A stretch of 51,420 nt of DNA from Bacteroidota bacterium (lineage in GTDB: Bacteria > Bacteroidota > Bacteroidia > Bacteroidales > Prolixibacteraceae): contig JAUYMU010000066.1 in the NCBI GenBank assembly GCA_030698405.1, positions 1-51,420 on the forward strand. The letters are read 5' to 3'. This document shows, piece after piece, positions 16,638-24,462 of the stretch (its first letter is position 1; every line of letters starts with the position of its first letter). Both the position numbers and the translations under genes were made by a program. The notes beneath the pieces are model-generated. The model saw only the letters and a program-made list of their open reading frames with translations. It searched no databases and was not told where the DNA came from.

Positions 16638-17836
16638 GCGCCAAATTGTGTCTCTGCATCAGGCTCAACCAATGAAAGAAAACCGGAACTTAGTTTGCCA
16701 TTGCTGATTTTTATTGGATGTTCCAGGATCATATTATCAGCGAATCTTTTAAATTCGCCGCGGGAACCATAATAAAGAACAAATTTTCCTGAAGTGTTAT
16801 CATGAATTTTCTTTTCAATTTGGGTTGTCAGAATTCCCATATTCATCCTGCTGTTTATTTCTATGCAAGGCTGAATTTTCAATCCTTCCTTAGTTCTGTA
16901 AATCATTGCGTCGATACCTAAAAAACCACGGTGCAGTTTCGCAAATACCGAATCTTTCAGGGCTTTTTTTAGCAACAAGGCTGTTGTCCCGATTTTTGTT
17001 TTCATTTCCAAATTTATTCCTGAAATGCCGGATCTTTCTGTTTCTGGATGAATAAAAGTGCATTGATACTGCCCATTCGTATTGGTTTCGAAAACGGAAT
17101 ACCCCAAATATTCAGGTTCATCGTTACTTATTTTAAATTGAAACGAGAAATCCATCACTTTTTCCAGATATGGCTCAGCAATCAGGTATTTCTGTTGATT
17201 AAAAATACCCGAAATCCATTGCCGGTTCGAGGTGTTGAGTGTTTGTTTTCTAATGATCTGGATGCCACGCCCGGAGCTGCTCATGGGCGCTTTCAGTACA
17301 AGCGGAAACTGATTATTTAAAAGTTCTTCAATTCCTTCAATTGTAGTGACTTTGGTTCCAATCAATTCCCGTTCAACGAAAAACTCAATGGGGTTTTGTT
17401 CCAGAAAGTCTGCCAGAAAAAGAAGGGACGTAATTCTTTCAAACAGCGTTTTGTGCCCTTCCTTCCAGCTAAAAACCGGACTTTCACGAAATTCGGGTGA
17501 GCATTTTTCTTTCAGATCTTTGAGGTAAAAGTGGGCAGCCGGACTCCAGCCCCACGGCAAAATTGAGCCAATAGTTTCTGCTTTTCCTGAAATTAATTCT
17601 TTCAATGGACAGAATTCAGGCATTTCAAATCCGGCATCAGTCATTTTCAGTATAAATTCTTTGGATGGTATCTTTTCAGTTAGTACAAAATCGCCTGAAG
17701 TACCGAAAACAAAGGGTAAAACCGAACAATCCTGCTCAAATTCGCGCAGCAGGCGGGGCGGCATATAACTGAAAGAGCCATTGGCAACTGCTAATTCACA
17801 GGTGGGATTGAAATAGAAAACATCAGAATTGGGCAT
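16610..17836 (-). CDS. Conserved protein of unknown function, ATP-grasp-like
   Basis: A 408-residue soluble protein. I do not recognise a named family. It starts MPNSDVFYFNPTCELAVANG. The middle has an ATP-grasp-like pattern: FPLVLKAPMSSSGRGIQII (strand plus Gly-rich loop, about 180-198), IAEPYLEKVMDFSFQF, and an acidic/basic end-site GFLGIDAMIYR...PCIEINSRMNMG. The E-x-N-x-R metal motif fits carboxylate-amine ligase-type ATP-grasp enzymes. The substrate is unknown. ATG at 17836 is preferred over 17860 because a -7 element covers 17858-17865. It is convergent with the chemotaxis operon. Confidence 0.7.
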   Translation of the reverse strand: MPNSDVFYFNPTCELAVANGSFSYMPPRLLREFEQDCSVLPFVFGTSGDFVLTEKIPSKEFILKMTDAGFEMPEFCPLKELISGKAETIGSILPWGWSPAAHFYLKDLKEKCSPEFRESPVFSWKEGHKTLFERITSLLFLADFLEQNPIEFFVERELIGTKVTTIEGIEELLNNQFPLVLKAPMSSSGRGIQIIRKQTLNTSNRQWISGIFNQQKYLIAEPYLEKVMDFSFQFKISNDEPEYLGYSVFETNTNGQYQCTFIHPETERSGISGINLEMKTKIGTTALLLKKALKDSVFAKLHRGFLGIDAMIYRTKEGLKIQPCIEINSRMNMGILTTQIEKKIHDNTSGKFVLYYGSRGEFKRFADNMILEHPIKISNGKLSSGFLSLVEPDAETQFGAYFSLTAAR

Positions 17837-17857
17837 ATATAAAACCTGGATGAACTG

Positions 17858-17865
17858 CAAATATA
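17858..17865 (-). promoter_or_regulatory. Bacteroidota -7 element (TATATTTG) for the ATP-grasp-like gene
   Basis: On the reverse strand TATATTTG fits TAnnTTTG 22 bp before the chosen ATG. No -33 TTG was seen at the usual spacing. Confidence 0.5.
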
Positions 17866-17918
17866 AAACCCATCGATGTACTTTTTAATGATTTAACGAA
17901 AAATAAACACTATTTGGT

Positions 17919-17948
17919 TTTGATTTGTGGATTTTGAAGTTACATTTG
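17919..17948 (+). promoter_or_regulatory. Promoter of the sulfite-reduction operon
   Basis: TTTG (17919-17922), an 18-nt spacer and TACATTTG (17941-17948) match the Bacteroidota promoter pattern. A start near 17955 gives a leader of about 210 nt before the first structural gene, all of it taken up by the attenuator elements listed below. Confidence 0.75.
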
Positions 17949-17986
17949 CAGAGTCAAAATAATAACAGACCGTAAAGTATTTTTCT

Positions 17987-18088
17987 ATGTGTAATTTTTC
18001 ATCTGAAATAGTAAAATTGAATTCTACCGGCAACATGTATATGTGTATGTGGTTAAATTCTCAATTTCAGAAGATAGAAAATTTGTAG
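17987..18088 (+). CDS. Putative 33-residue leader peptide with a Met-Tyr-Met-Cys-Met-Trp run
   Basis: An ATG-started frame of 33 codons lies about 30 nt after the predicted transcript start. It begins MCNFSSEIV and carries MYMCMW at codons 17-22, with the second Cys codon at 18044-18046; it ends at TAG 18086-18088. Cys and Met are the end products of the pathway encoded downstream. The codons lie just before an RNA segment able to prevent the terminator, as in trp or his leaders. The peptide itself probably has no function beyond being translated. It has no Shine-Dalgarno sequence, which is normal in this phylum. Ribosome stalling is inferred. Confidence 0.6.
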   Translation: MCNFSSEIVKLNSTGNMYMCMWLNSQFQKIENL

Positions 18089-18125
18089 GTAGATTTTACC
18101 ATGATATTTATAAGCTCTTCTGGAA
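18065..18125 (+). promoter_or_regulatory. Predicted antiterminator pairing in the sulfite-operon leader
   Basis: TTTCAGAAGA (18065-18074), inside the last codons of the leader peptide frame, can pair with TCTTCTGGAA (18116-18125) over 10 bp with one G-U pair. The latter is most of the 5' arm of the terminator, so the two structures exclude each other. A ribosome paused at the Cys codon 18044-18046 would leave the 18065 arm free; one at the stop codon would cover or disturb it. Confidence 0.6.
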
Positions 18126-18143
18126 CCCGGAAGGGCTTTTTTT
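18112..18143 (+). terminator. Intrinsic terminator in the leader of the sulfite-reduction operon
   Basis: AAGCTCTTCTGG (18112-18123), a three-base loop and CCGGAAGGGCTT (18127-18138) form a 12-bp stem with two G-U pairs; the last stem bases begin a run of seven T (18137-18143). It lies between the promoter and the first structural gene, 21 bp before its ATG, so it can only act as an attenuator, not as an end-of-operon terminator. No gene ends upstream on this strand. Confidence 0.85.
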
Positions 18144-18164
18144 ATAACTATAAGTAAACAACAA

Positions 18165-18395
18165 ATGGCAGAGAAATCATACAGGAGCATTGCAAAATCG
18201 GTATCATGGCGCACGATCGGAACACTTGATACCATTCTGATTTCGATGCTGATTACCGGGAAACTCGACTTGGCTCTTGCAATCGGAGGAGTGGAAGTAT
18301 TTACCAAAATGATACTTTATTATTTTCACGAAAGAACCTGGAACAGAATAAAATTCGGGCGCATCAAAAATACAGGAAGTGATTATCAGATTTAA
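18165..18395 (+). CDS. DUF2061 membrane protein
   Basis: A 76-residue protein matching the DUF2061 pattern: KSVSWRTIGTLDTILISMLITG (first hydrophobic segment about 14-32), a second segment about 35-52, and the conserved end YYFHERTWNRIKFGR. DUF2061 proteins are small two-helix inner-membrane proteins often encoded with sulfate-assimilation genes. A role in anion or sulfur-compound handling is suspected but unproven. It is the first gene behind the attenuator. Confidence 0.88.
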   Translation: MAEKSYRSIAKSVSWRTIGTLDTILISMLITGKLDLALAIGGVEVFTKMILYYFHERTWNRIKFGRIKNTGSDYQI

Positions 18396-18410
18396 ATAAT
18401 AAATGCTGAA

Positions 18411-18917
18411 ATGAAAAACTATTTACCCATTTCAATTGATATTTCGGATGAAAAAATACTGATTATTGGTGGCGGACAAAGCGCATTAAAGAAAATCAGG
18501 ATTTTACAACGTTTTGGCGCCAACCTCGAAGTTGTGGCAGAAAACATCATTGATGAGATCCTGTCAAGCGGGATCAACTGCTACGAAAAAAGCTACGAAA
18601 AGAGTGACCTGCAAGGCTACCTGATGCTTTATTCGTGTACCAACAATGAAGAACTCGACCGCCAGATTGCCATTGACGGACGGGAAGCAGGTGTTCTGGT
18701 TAACATTCACGATAAACCTTCGCTTTGCCAGTTTGTTTCACCAGCTATCTACAAAGATGGAAATATCAATGTTGCGGTAAGTTCAAATGCGCAGGATGTT
18801 TATGAATCCATCCGTCTGCGCAATCTGATTCAGGAATTCCTGGAAAAGGAAAAGGAGAAGAAAGGCACAGATGCAGACACAGGCAAAAAGAAAGATGAAG
18901 ATGAAGGTGCTGCATAA
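18411..18917 (+). CDS. Precorrin-2 dehydrogenase / sirohydrochlorin ferrochelatase
   Basis: A 168-residue Met8/CysG-N-type protein. It has an NAD-binding start LIIGGGQSALKKIRIL (about 16-31), the YSCTNNEELDRQIA segment, and LVNIHDKPSLCQFVSPAIYKDGNINVAVSS in the region around 100-130 that forms the bifunctional active site. It oxidises precorrin-2 and inserts iron to make sirohaem for the sulfite reductase encoded two genes on. It is shorter than Met8 because the C-terminal helical part is reduced to a Lys/Glu-rich tail, so full chelatase activity is less certain. Confidence 0.88.
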   Translation: MKNYLPISIDISDEKILIIGGGQSALKKIRILQRFGANLEVVAENIIDEILSSGINCYEKSYEKSDLQGYLMLYSCTNNEELDRQIAIDGREAGVLVNIHDKPSLCQFVSPAIYKDGNINVAVSSNAQDVYESIRLRNLIQEFLEKEKEKKGTDADTGKKKDEDEGAA

Positions 18918-18973
18918 GCATTCAGTCAGGCATGACTTTAAACTTTAAACTTTAGACTTTAAACTCAATAAAT

Positions 18974-20749
18974 ATGACCATACAATTAAGTCCATTAAAT
19001 GATCAACAGTTAGGCGCTTTGTCGAGCCTTTCTGCCGGATTGAACCGGGAACAATTACTCTGGATAAACGGCTATTTTCAGGGATTGCTGGCATCATCCT
19101 CCGGTAATCATCCCGTCAATGCTGCAGTTCAGGCAAAAAGCAATAAAAAACTGACAATATTATACGGCACTCACACCGGACGAAGCAAAACCATTGCAGG
19201 AAAACTGTCTGAAAACCTCGCCAGCAATGGCGTTGAAGTAAATTCCATTGCACTTGATGAGTATAAAACACGGCAGCTTGCTTCAGAAACCAATGTGGTT
19301 TTCATCGTCAGCACACATGGAGAGGGCGAACCTCCGGCAATGGCCGAAGATTTTCACGCGTTCATTACCGGAAAACGCTCCCCAAAATTGCCCGGACTAA
19401 ACTTTGCAGTGGTTGCTTTGGGAGATAAAAGTTACAAACTATTTTGCAAAACCGGTATCGATATCGACCTTTCGCTTACCCATGCAGGAGCACAAGCCAT
19501 ACTGCCAATTTTGAAACTTGATGTCGATTTTGAAGACGATGTTGATCGCTGGATCAACCAGTTCGCCAGTGTTTTTGCTGAAACTGAAGCAAGTTCAAAT
19601 GTGTTTGAAAGTGTCAGTACTACTGCTAAAGTGCAGGAATACACCCGAAGAAATCCTTTTCAGGCAACTGTACTCGATAAGGTAAAAATTACCGGACGTG
19701 ATTCGGACAAGGAAGTCTATCATGTTGAGTTATCGCTTGAAGGCTCCGGAATAACTTATGAACCGGGCGATTCGGTCGGAATTTTGGCCAGTAATCCGCC
19801 AGCCTCGGTTGATGGGATTTTGAAATTCAAAGGATTCGATGGTTCAGAAACAGTGACAATTAAGGAGGGTGAATTTTCAATTCAGGAGGCACTGTTAAAT
19901 TATCTGGAAATTACCGTTTTAACCCGCGATGTCATTCAGCAATACTTTGAGAAAACAGCGGATCCAAAGCTTCGGGAAGTAATTGAAAGTGAAGAAAAAT
20001 TAGACCAATATTTATACGGTCACGATGTTTTGGACTTGTTGGAGGAATTTCCGGCAGATCTGACTGCGCAGGAATTGGTTCAGGTTCTACGTAGTTTTCC
20101 TGCCCGATTGTATTCCATTTCATCGAGCCAACTGGCAGTAGGCGAAGAAGTTCACATTACCGTTTCGAGGGTTCGCTATTCAAGAAATGGAAGGGAACGT
20201 TCCGGCGCATGTTCTACATATTTGGCCGATCAAATTGAACCCGATTCGTTTGTTTCCGTATTTATTGAGAAAAACCCGGCATTTAAACTACCTGAAAGTG
20301 GAGAAACTCCGGTTATTTTGGTGGGCGCGGGTACAGGAGTAGCGCCATATCGTGCATTTTTGCAGCAACGCGAAGCCAATAACCAGAAAGGAAAAACCTG
20401 GTTGTTCTTTGGAGAACGACGGTTCAGTTCTGATTTTTTATACCAGATTGAATGGCAGAAATTGATCAAAGACGGTTATCTGGAAAAAATTGACGTGGCC
20501 TTTTCGCGCGATCAGGAGCAAAAAATTTATGTGCAGCACCGACTAATTGAAAAGCAAAAGGAAATCTATGAATGGCTGAACAAAGGTGCAAGTATTTATC
20601 TTTGCGGAGATATGAAACAGATGGCCCGCGATGTTCAGAAAGCATTGCTGCAAATTTTCGAAACACAAGGCGGAATGAGCGAAGAAAAAGCGCTGGAATT
20701 TCTGAAAAAATTGAAAAAGGAAAAACGGTTTCAAACGGATGTATATTAA
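18974..20749 (+). CDS. cysJ: Assimilatory sulfite reductase, flavoprotein subunit
   Basis: A 591-residue diflavin reductase. Flavodoxin domain about 56-195 (FMN loop YGTHTGRSKTIAG, then VSTHGEGEPP), FAD-binding and connecting domain about 215-430 (RLYSISSS at the isoalloxazine site), and NAD(P)H domain about 440-591 (VGAGTGVAPYRAF, FFGERR, YLCGDMKQMA). It moves electrons from NADPH through FAD and FMN to the haemoprotein subunit. The length and domain order are standard for CysJ. It is 10 bp upstream of cysI. Confidence 0.95.
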   Translation: MTIQLSPLNDQQLGALSSLSAGLNREQLLWINGYFQGLLASSSGNHPVNAAVQAKSNKKLTILYGTHTGRSKTIAGKLSENLASNGVEVNSIALDEYKTRQLASETNVVFIVSTHGEGEPPAMAEDFHAFITGKRSPKLPGLNFAVVALGDKSYKLFCKTGIDIDLSLTHAGAQAILPILKLDVDFEDDVDRWINQFASVFAETEASSNVFESVSTTAKVQEYTRRNPFQATVLDKVKITGRDSDKEVYHVELSLEGSGITYEPGDSVGILASNPPASVDGILKFKGFDGSETVTIKEGEFSIQEALLNYLEITVLTRDVIQQYFEKTADPKLREVIESEEKLDQYLYGHDVLDLLEEFPADLTAQELVQVLRSFPARLYSISSSQLAVGEEVHITVSRVRYSRNGRERSGACSTYLADQIEPDSFVSVFIEKNPAFKLPESGETPVILVGAGTGVAPYRAFLQQREANNQKGKTWLFFGERRFSSDFLYQIEWQKLIKDGYLEKIDVAFSRDQEQKIYVQHRLIEKQKEIYEWLNKGASIYLCGDMKQMARDVQKALLQIFETQGGMSEEKALEFLKKLKKEKRFQTDVY

Positions 20750-20759
20750 ACCCAATACA

Positions 20760-22460
20760 ATGAGCGATACAATCAATTGGAGTGAATTGTCAGAACTGGA
20801 AAAGATTAAATACGATAGCAACTATTTGCGGGGCACGCTGGTAGAAAGCCTGGCCGACCCGATAACGGGTTCAATTGCTTTTGCCGACACACAAATATCA
20901 AAGTTTCACGGAATGTACCAGCAATTCGACCGTGATCTGGAGAAAGAACGCAAACGCCAAAAGCTGGAACCTGCGTATTCGTTTCTTATTCGTGTCAGGA
21001 TTCCGGGTGGGGTAGTGAGCCCGTCGCAATGGTTGAAAATGGATTCAATTTCGGAACAATATGCCAACCATACGCTGAAACTGACTACCCGTCAGACGTT
21101 TCAACTGCATGGGGTAATTAAATCCAACCTGAAGAAAACCATTCAGGCGATGAATGATAGTTTGATGGATACCATTGCTGCCTGCGGCGATGTTAACCGA
21201 AATGTGATGTGCCATCCGAACCCGGCAGAATCGCCTTTGCACGCTGAAATGTGCGATACAGCCCGCAGAATCAGCGAACATTTGCTGCCATCAACTTCTG
21301 CCTACCACGAAATCTGGCTCGACAAAAAATTGATTGCGGATAGCAAAAAGGATGTTGAACCAATTTATGGCGACCGGTATCTTCCGCGTAAATTTAAAAT
21401 CGCTGTAGTACTTCCGCCTTACAACGACAGCGATGTGTTTTCGCAGGATTTGGGTTTTATTGCCATTGTTGAAAATGGTAAAATTGTTGGTTACAATGTG
21501 ACTGTTGGTGGAGGATTGGGTTCAACTTTCGGCATTCCTGAAGCCTATCCGCGATTGGCCGATGTAATTGGATTTTGCCTTCCGGAACAGGTGCTTGAAG
21601 TGTCGGAAAAAGTGTTGCTCGTTCAGAAGGACAACGGAAACAGGCAAAACCGCAAGCTTTCCAGAATGAAATATACCGTCGACAAACATGGCCTCGACTG
21701 GTTCAAAAAGGAAGTGGAGAAATACCTTGGGTATGAATTTCAGGAAGCAAAACCATACGTTTTTACCCGCAATGGCGACCGGCTTGGCTGGAAAAAAGGC
21801 ACAGATTCGAAATGGAATTTGACTCTTTTTATCGAAGGAGGACGCGTTGCCGACAAAGGGGATTACAAAATGAAATCTGCTTTGCGCGAGGTGGCTCAAA
21901 CAATTGCCGGTCAATTTATCCTGACGGGAAACCAGAACGTGATTATCGCAAATGTGACTTCCGAAGAGAAGAAGAAAATAAGCCTGATTTTAAAAGAAAA
22001 CGGTGTTTTACCCGGTGAAATTTCGGGCCTTCGTCAAAATTCTATTGCTTGTGTCGCACTGAATACCTGCGGTTTGGCTTTTGCCGAAGCTGAAAGGTAT
22101 CTGCCATCGCTGATTACCAAAATCGAAACAATTCTCGATCAGCATGGATTGTTTAAAGAAGAAATTGTGATCAGGATGACCGGTTGCCCGAATGGTTGCG
22201 GAAGGCCGTATCTGGCTGAAATTGGCTTTGTCGGTAAATCGGAAGGTCACTACAACCTCTATTTGGGCGGAAATTTTATTGGAACCCGACTGAATACCTT
22301 GTACAAGGAGACACTTACAGAAGACGAAATCCTGGCCGAATTGCAGCCCATCATTGCCGATTACGCCGCAAACCGGACTGAAGGTGAAAAGCTGGGTGAT
22401 TTTGTGATTCGCAAACAATACGTGAAAGCAACATTGAAAGGCTCAGATTTTAGGCATTAA
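20760..22460 (+). CDS. cysI: Assimilatory sulfite reductase, sirohaem subunit
   Basis: A 566-residue haemoprotein that reduces sulfite to sulfide with six electrons. The Fe4S4-sirohaem cysteines are Cys431 and Cys437 (CVALNTC) and Cys476 and Cys480 (CPNGC). Two nitrite/sulfite reductase ferredoxin-like halves are visible (LKLTTRQTFQLHGV near 107; IEGGRVADKG near 363). ATG at 20760 is chosen over an upstream in-frame ATG that lies inside cysJ. Confidence 0.95.
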   Translation: MSDTINWSELSELEKIKYDSNYLRGTLVESLADPITGSIAFADTQISKFHGMYQQFDRDLEKERKRQKLEPAYSFLIRVRIPGGVVSPSQWLKMDSISEQYANHTLKLTTRQTFQLHGVIKSNLKKTIQAMNDSLMDTIAACGDVNRNVMCHPNPAESPLHAEMCDTARRISEHLLPSTSAYHEIWLDKKLIADSKKDVEPIYGDRYLPRKFKIAVVLPPYNDSDVFSQDLGFIAIVENGKIVGYNVTVGGGLGSTFGIPEAYPRLADVIGFCLPEQVLEVSEKVLLVQKDNGNRQNRKLSRMKYTVDKHGLDWFKKEVEKYLGYEFQEAKPYVFTRNGDRLGWKKGTDSKWNLTLFIEGGRVADKGDYKMKSALREVAQTIAGQFILTGNQNVIIANVTSEEKKKISLILKENGVLPGEISGLRQNSIACVALNTCGLAFAEAERYLPSLITKIETILDQHGLFKEEIVIRMTGCPNGCGRPYLAEIGFVGKSEGHYNLYLGGNFIGTRLNTLYKETLTEDEILAELQPIIADYAANRTEGEKLGDFVIRKQYVKATLKGSDFRH

Positions 22461-22503
22461 TCACCTCAATTGTTAAAGAGCAAAAATACTTTGAACTCAA
22501 AAA

Positions 22504-23325
22504 ATGGAGATAAAAAATAAATCAATATCAATTCTTGGATGCGGATGGCTCGGAGTGCCGCTTGCAAAACATTTTCTGGAAATAGGTTTTTCTGTGAAAG
22601 GTTCGGTTACTTCTGAAGAAAAGTTCGGATTATTAAGAGATGCAGGAATTTTGCCTTTCCGCTTGGTTTTGTCTGATACAGAAGTCATTCTGGATGATCC
22701 GGATTTTTTCAAGTGCGATGTATTGGTCATTTCCATTCCTCCACGCCGAATTGAAGGGATTGAGCAGGTTTTTCCGTCGCAGATCAGACGTTTGATCCCA
22801 TTTATCCTGAAGGCTGGAATTCAGAAAGTTATTTTCATTTCATCAACCTCCGTTTATCCCGACCAAAACCAACTTGCCCGTGAAAATGAAATTTTGGTTC
22901 CTGACAAAGCGAGTGGGCGGGCATTGGTCGAAGCAGAGAATTTATTGAGAGAACAATCCGGATTTAAAACCACCATCATTCGGTTTGGCGGCTTAATTGG
23001 CGCCGATCGCAATCCTGCACGTTTTCTCCTGAAATCGACTCAGCCAATAGCCAACGCGCCGGTTAACCTGATTCATCAGGACGATTGTATTGGAGTAATT
23101 TCAGCAATTATTAAGCAGGAACTTTGGGGCGAAACACTGAATGCCTGTTGCCCTGAACATCCGATGAAAAAAGACTTCTACGAAAAAGCAGCCATTCAAT
23201 CCGGTATAGCAGTTCCGGTTATTTCCGATGAACTTGCAGCCTTTAAAACCATCGACAGCAGTAAACTTATCCGGTTGCTCAATTATCAGTTTATCTACTC
23301 AAGTCCGATGGATTATCTGGACTAA
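22504..23325 (+). CDS. NAD(P)-binding epimerase-like protein (YeeZ-type)
   Basis: A 273-residue Rossmann protein of the atypical extended SDR type. N-terminal SISILGCGWLGVPLAKHF gives the G-x-G-x-x-G nucleotide loop; LVISIPPRR and VIFISSTSVYPD follow, and ENLLREQ lacks the usual Y-x3-K spacing, as in YeeZ/YbjT-like members. It lies between cysI and the SUMT gene in the operon. Its substrate is unknown; a link to sirohaem or sulfur metabolism is suggested only by location. Confidence 0.72.
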   Translation: MEIKNKSISILGCGWLGVPLAKHFLEIGFSVKGSVTSEEKFGLLRDAGILPFRLVLSDTEVILDDPDFFKCDVLVISIPPRRIEGIEQVFPSQIRRLIPFILKAGIQKVIFISSTSVYPDQNQLARENEILVPDKASGRALVEAENLLREQSGFKTTIIRFGGLIGADRNPARFLLKSTQPIANAPVNLIHQDDCIGVISAIIKQELWGETLNACCPEHPMKKDFYEKAAIQSGIAVPVISDELAAFKTIDSSKLIRLLNYQFIYSSPMDYLD

Positions 23326-23389
23326 ATGATTATAACATAAAAAGGATACCTGCATGTTTACCATGACTAATGTTCAATGCTTTTTTTCG

Positions 23390-23406
23390 CCCCTCCTTCG
23401 GAGGGG
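23390..23406. repeat. CCCCTCC hairpin of dispersed-repeat type
   Basis: CCCCTCC (23390-23396) and GGAGGGG (23400-23406) form a perfect 7-bp stem with a 3-base loop, followed by two copies of GGGGGAGGCT (with T/A variation after) before the SUMT ATG. Elements of this kind are common between Bacteroidota genes, so this is more likely a REP-like insertion than a regulator. It breaks the otherwise tight spacing of the operon. Confidence 0.6.
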
Positions 23407-23439
23407 TTGGGGGAGGCTTTTAGATTGGGGGAGGCTATT

Positions 23440-24165
23440 ATGATTTCCATAGTTGGCGCGGGTCCCGGCGATCCTGAATTACTGACGGTAAAGGCGTTGA
23501 AACGCATTCAGGAAGCCGATTGCATTTTACACGATGCATTGGTGAGCGACGAAATTTTGAACCTTTCAAGGCCTGAAGCTCAACGGATTTATGTCGGCAA
23601 ATTGTATCAGGATGGACAGGATCAGACCGATCGTCAGGAATGGATCAATCAGCTAATTATTGAATTGGCCGAAAAAGGACAAAAAGTGGTTCGCCTGAAA
23701 TCAGGAGATCCGATGATTTTTGGGCGCGGAGCCGAAGAAATCCGGTTTTGTATTGAAAATAACCTTGACTACGAAGTAATTCCCGGAGTAACCTCCGCGC
23801 TTGGCGCTGCTTCTTTGTATGGAATTCCACTTACCGAACGTGGCAAAAACAGCATGGTGCTTTTTGGTACCGGCCATTATTGCGAAGGCGATTTCTGCGA
23901 TCTCGAAACATTCGTCTCTGTCCTGAATTCAGGTTCCCCGGTTGTTTTTTTTATGGGATTGAATAAACTTGTAAAACTGGCAAACCGTCTTATGGACTAT
24001 GCCGTTTCTCCCGAAATAAAAGTTCAGATACTAAGTAAAGTGTCTCAACCCGATGCCTGTACTTTTGAAGGTACGCTCGGAAACATTGAACAGCTGATGG
24101 CCAGTGAAAAACCGCCCATGCCAGCATTGGTGATAATTGGCAAAAATGCGGAAAGGCTTAGGTAA
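23440..24165 (+). CDS. cobA: Uroporphyrinogen-III C-methyltransferase
   Basis: A 241-residue SUMT that methylates uroporphyrinogen III twice, giving precorrin-2 for sirohaem. Motifs: VGAGPGDPELLTVKA at the start, YVGK, GDPMIFGRG (about 91-99), PGVTSALGAASLYGIPLTERG. The start is ATG 23440: the frame is open for 21 more codons, but these come from the repeat element and are unlike any SUMT. With the precorrin-2 dehydrogenase and CysIJ it completes sirohaem supply in one operon. Confidence 0.92.
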   Translation: MISIVGAGPGDPELLTVKALKRIQEADCILHDALVSDEILNLSRPEAQRIYVGKLYQDGQDQTDRQEWINQLIIELAEKGQKVVRLKSGDPMIFGRGAEEIRFCIENNLDYEVIPGVTSALGAASLYGIPLTERGKNSMVLFGTGHYCEGDFCDLETFVSVLNSGSPVVFFMGLNKLVKLANRLMDYAVSPEIKVQILSKVSQPDACTFEGTLGNIEQLMASEKPPMPALVIIGKNAERLR

Positions 24166-24253
24166 GGGTGTACTACAAAATTTCCTAAATTGATATTTCA
24201 GTTAATCAGTTATCAATGTTTTTTAAAATCCTGAAGGGATTTAATGTTAATAG

Positions 24254-24416
24254 CCCCGGATGGAATCCGGGGTAAATAATGATAAACAACAACAACCCTG
24301 CAAAGGGTTGAATATCAAAGGCGAATAAATTCAACCCTTTACAGGGTTGCAAAATCTATCTTTCCCGTACCCCTGAGTTTCACTCAGGTCTATTCATATT
24401 CAACCACTTTGTGGTT
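24254..24416. repeat. Cluster of four hairpins (dispersed intergenic repeat)
   Basis: In the 24166-24462 gap between convergent genes there are four successive hairpins: CCCCGGAT/ATCCGGGG (24254-24272), a long one with arms CAACCCT...ATTC and complement (24293-24349), CCTGAGT/ACTCAGG (24372-24388) and AACCAC/GTGGTT (24402-24416). Such composite elements occur many times in Bacteroidota genomes as far as I recall. They may also stop transcription from both sides. Nothing coding is seen in the gap. Confidence 0.65.
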
Positions 24417-24462
24417 ATTTTGTCATAAAGGGAATTCTGTCGCACACCCTCAGGTAGGGTAT

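Noticed and set aside
23377-23439. Upstream extension of the SUMT gene with 21 more codons
   Set aside because: The extra codons come from the CCCCTCC repeat element and are unlike any SUMT N-terminus; the family starts at MISIVGAGPGDP.
24254-24416. Structured RNA or riboswitch in the gap after the SUMT gene
   Set aside because: The hairpins are simple, serial and of dispersed-repeat type, and both flanking genes end here, so there is no downstream gene to control.
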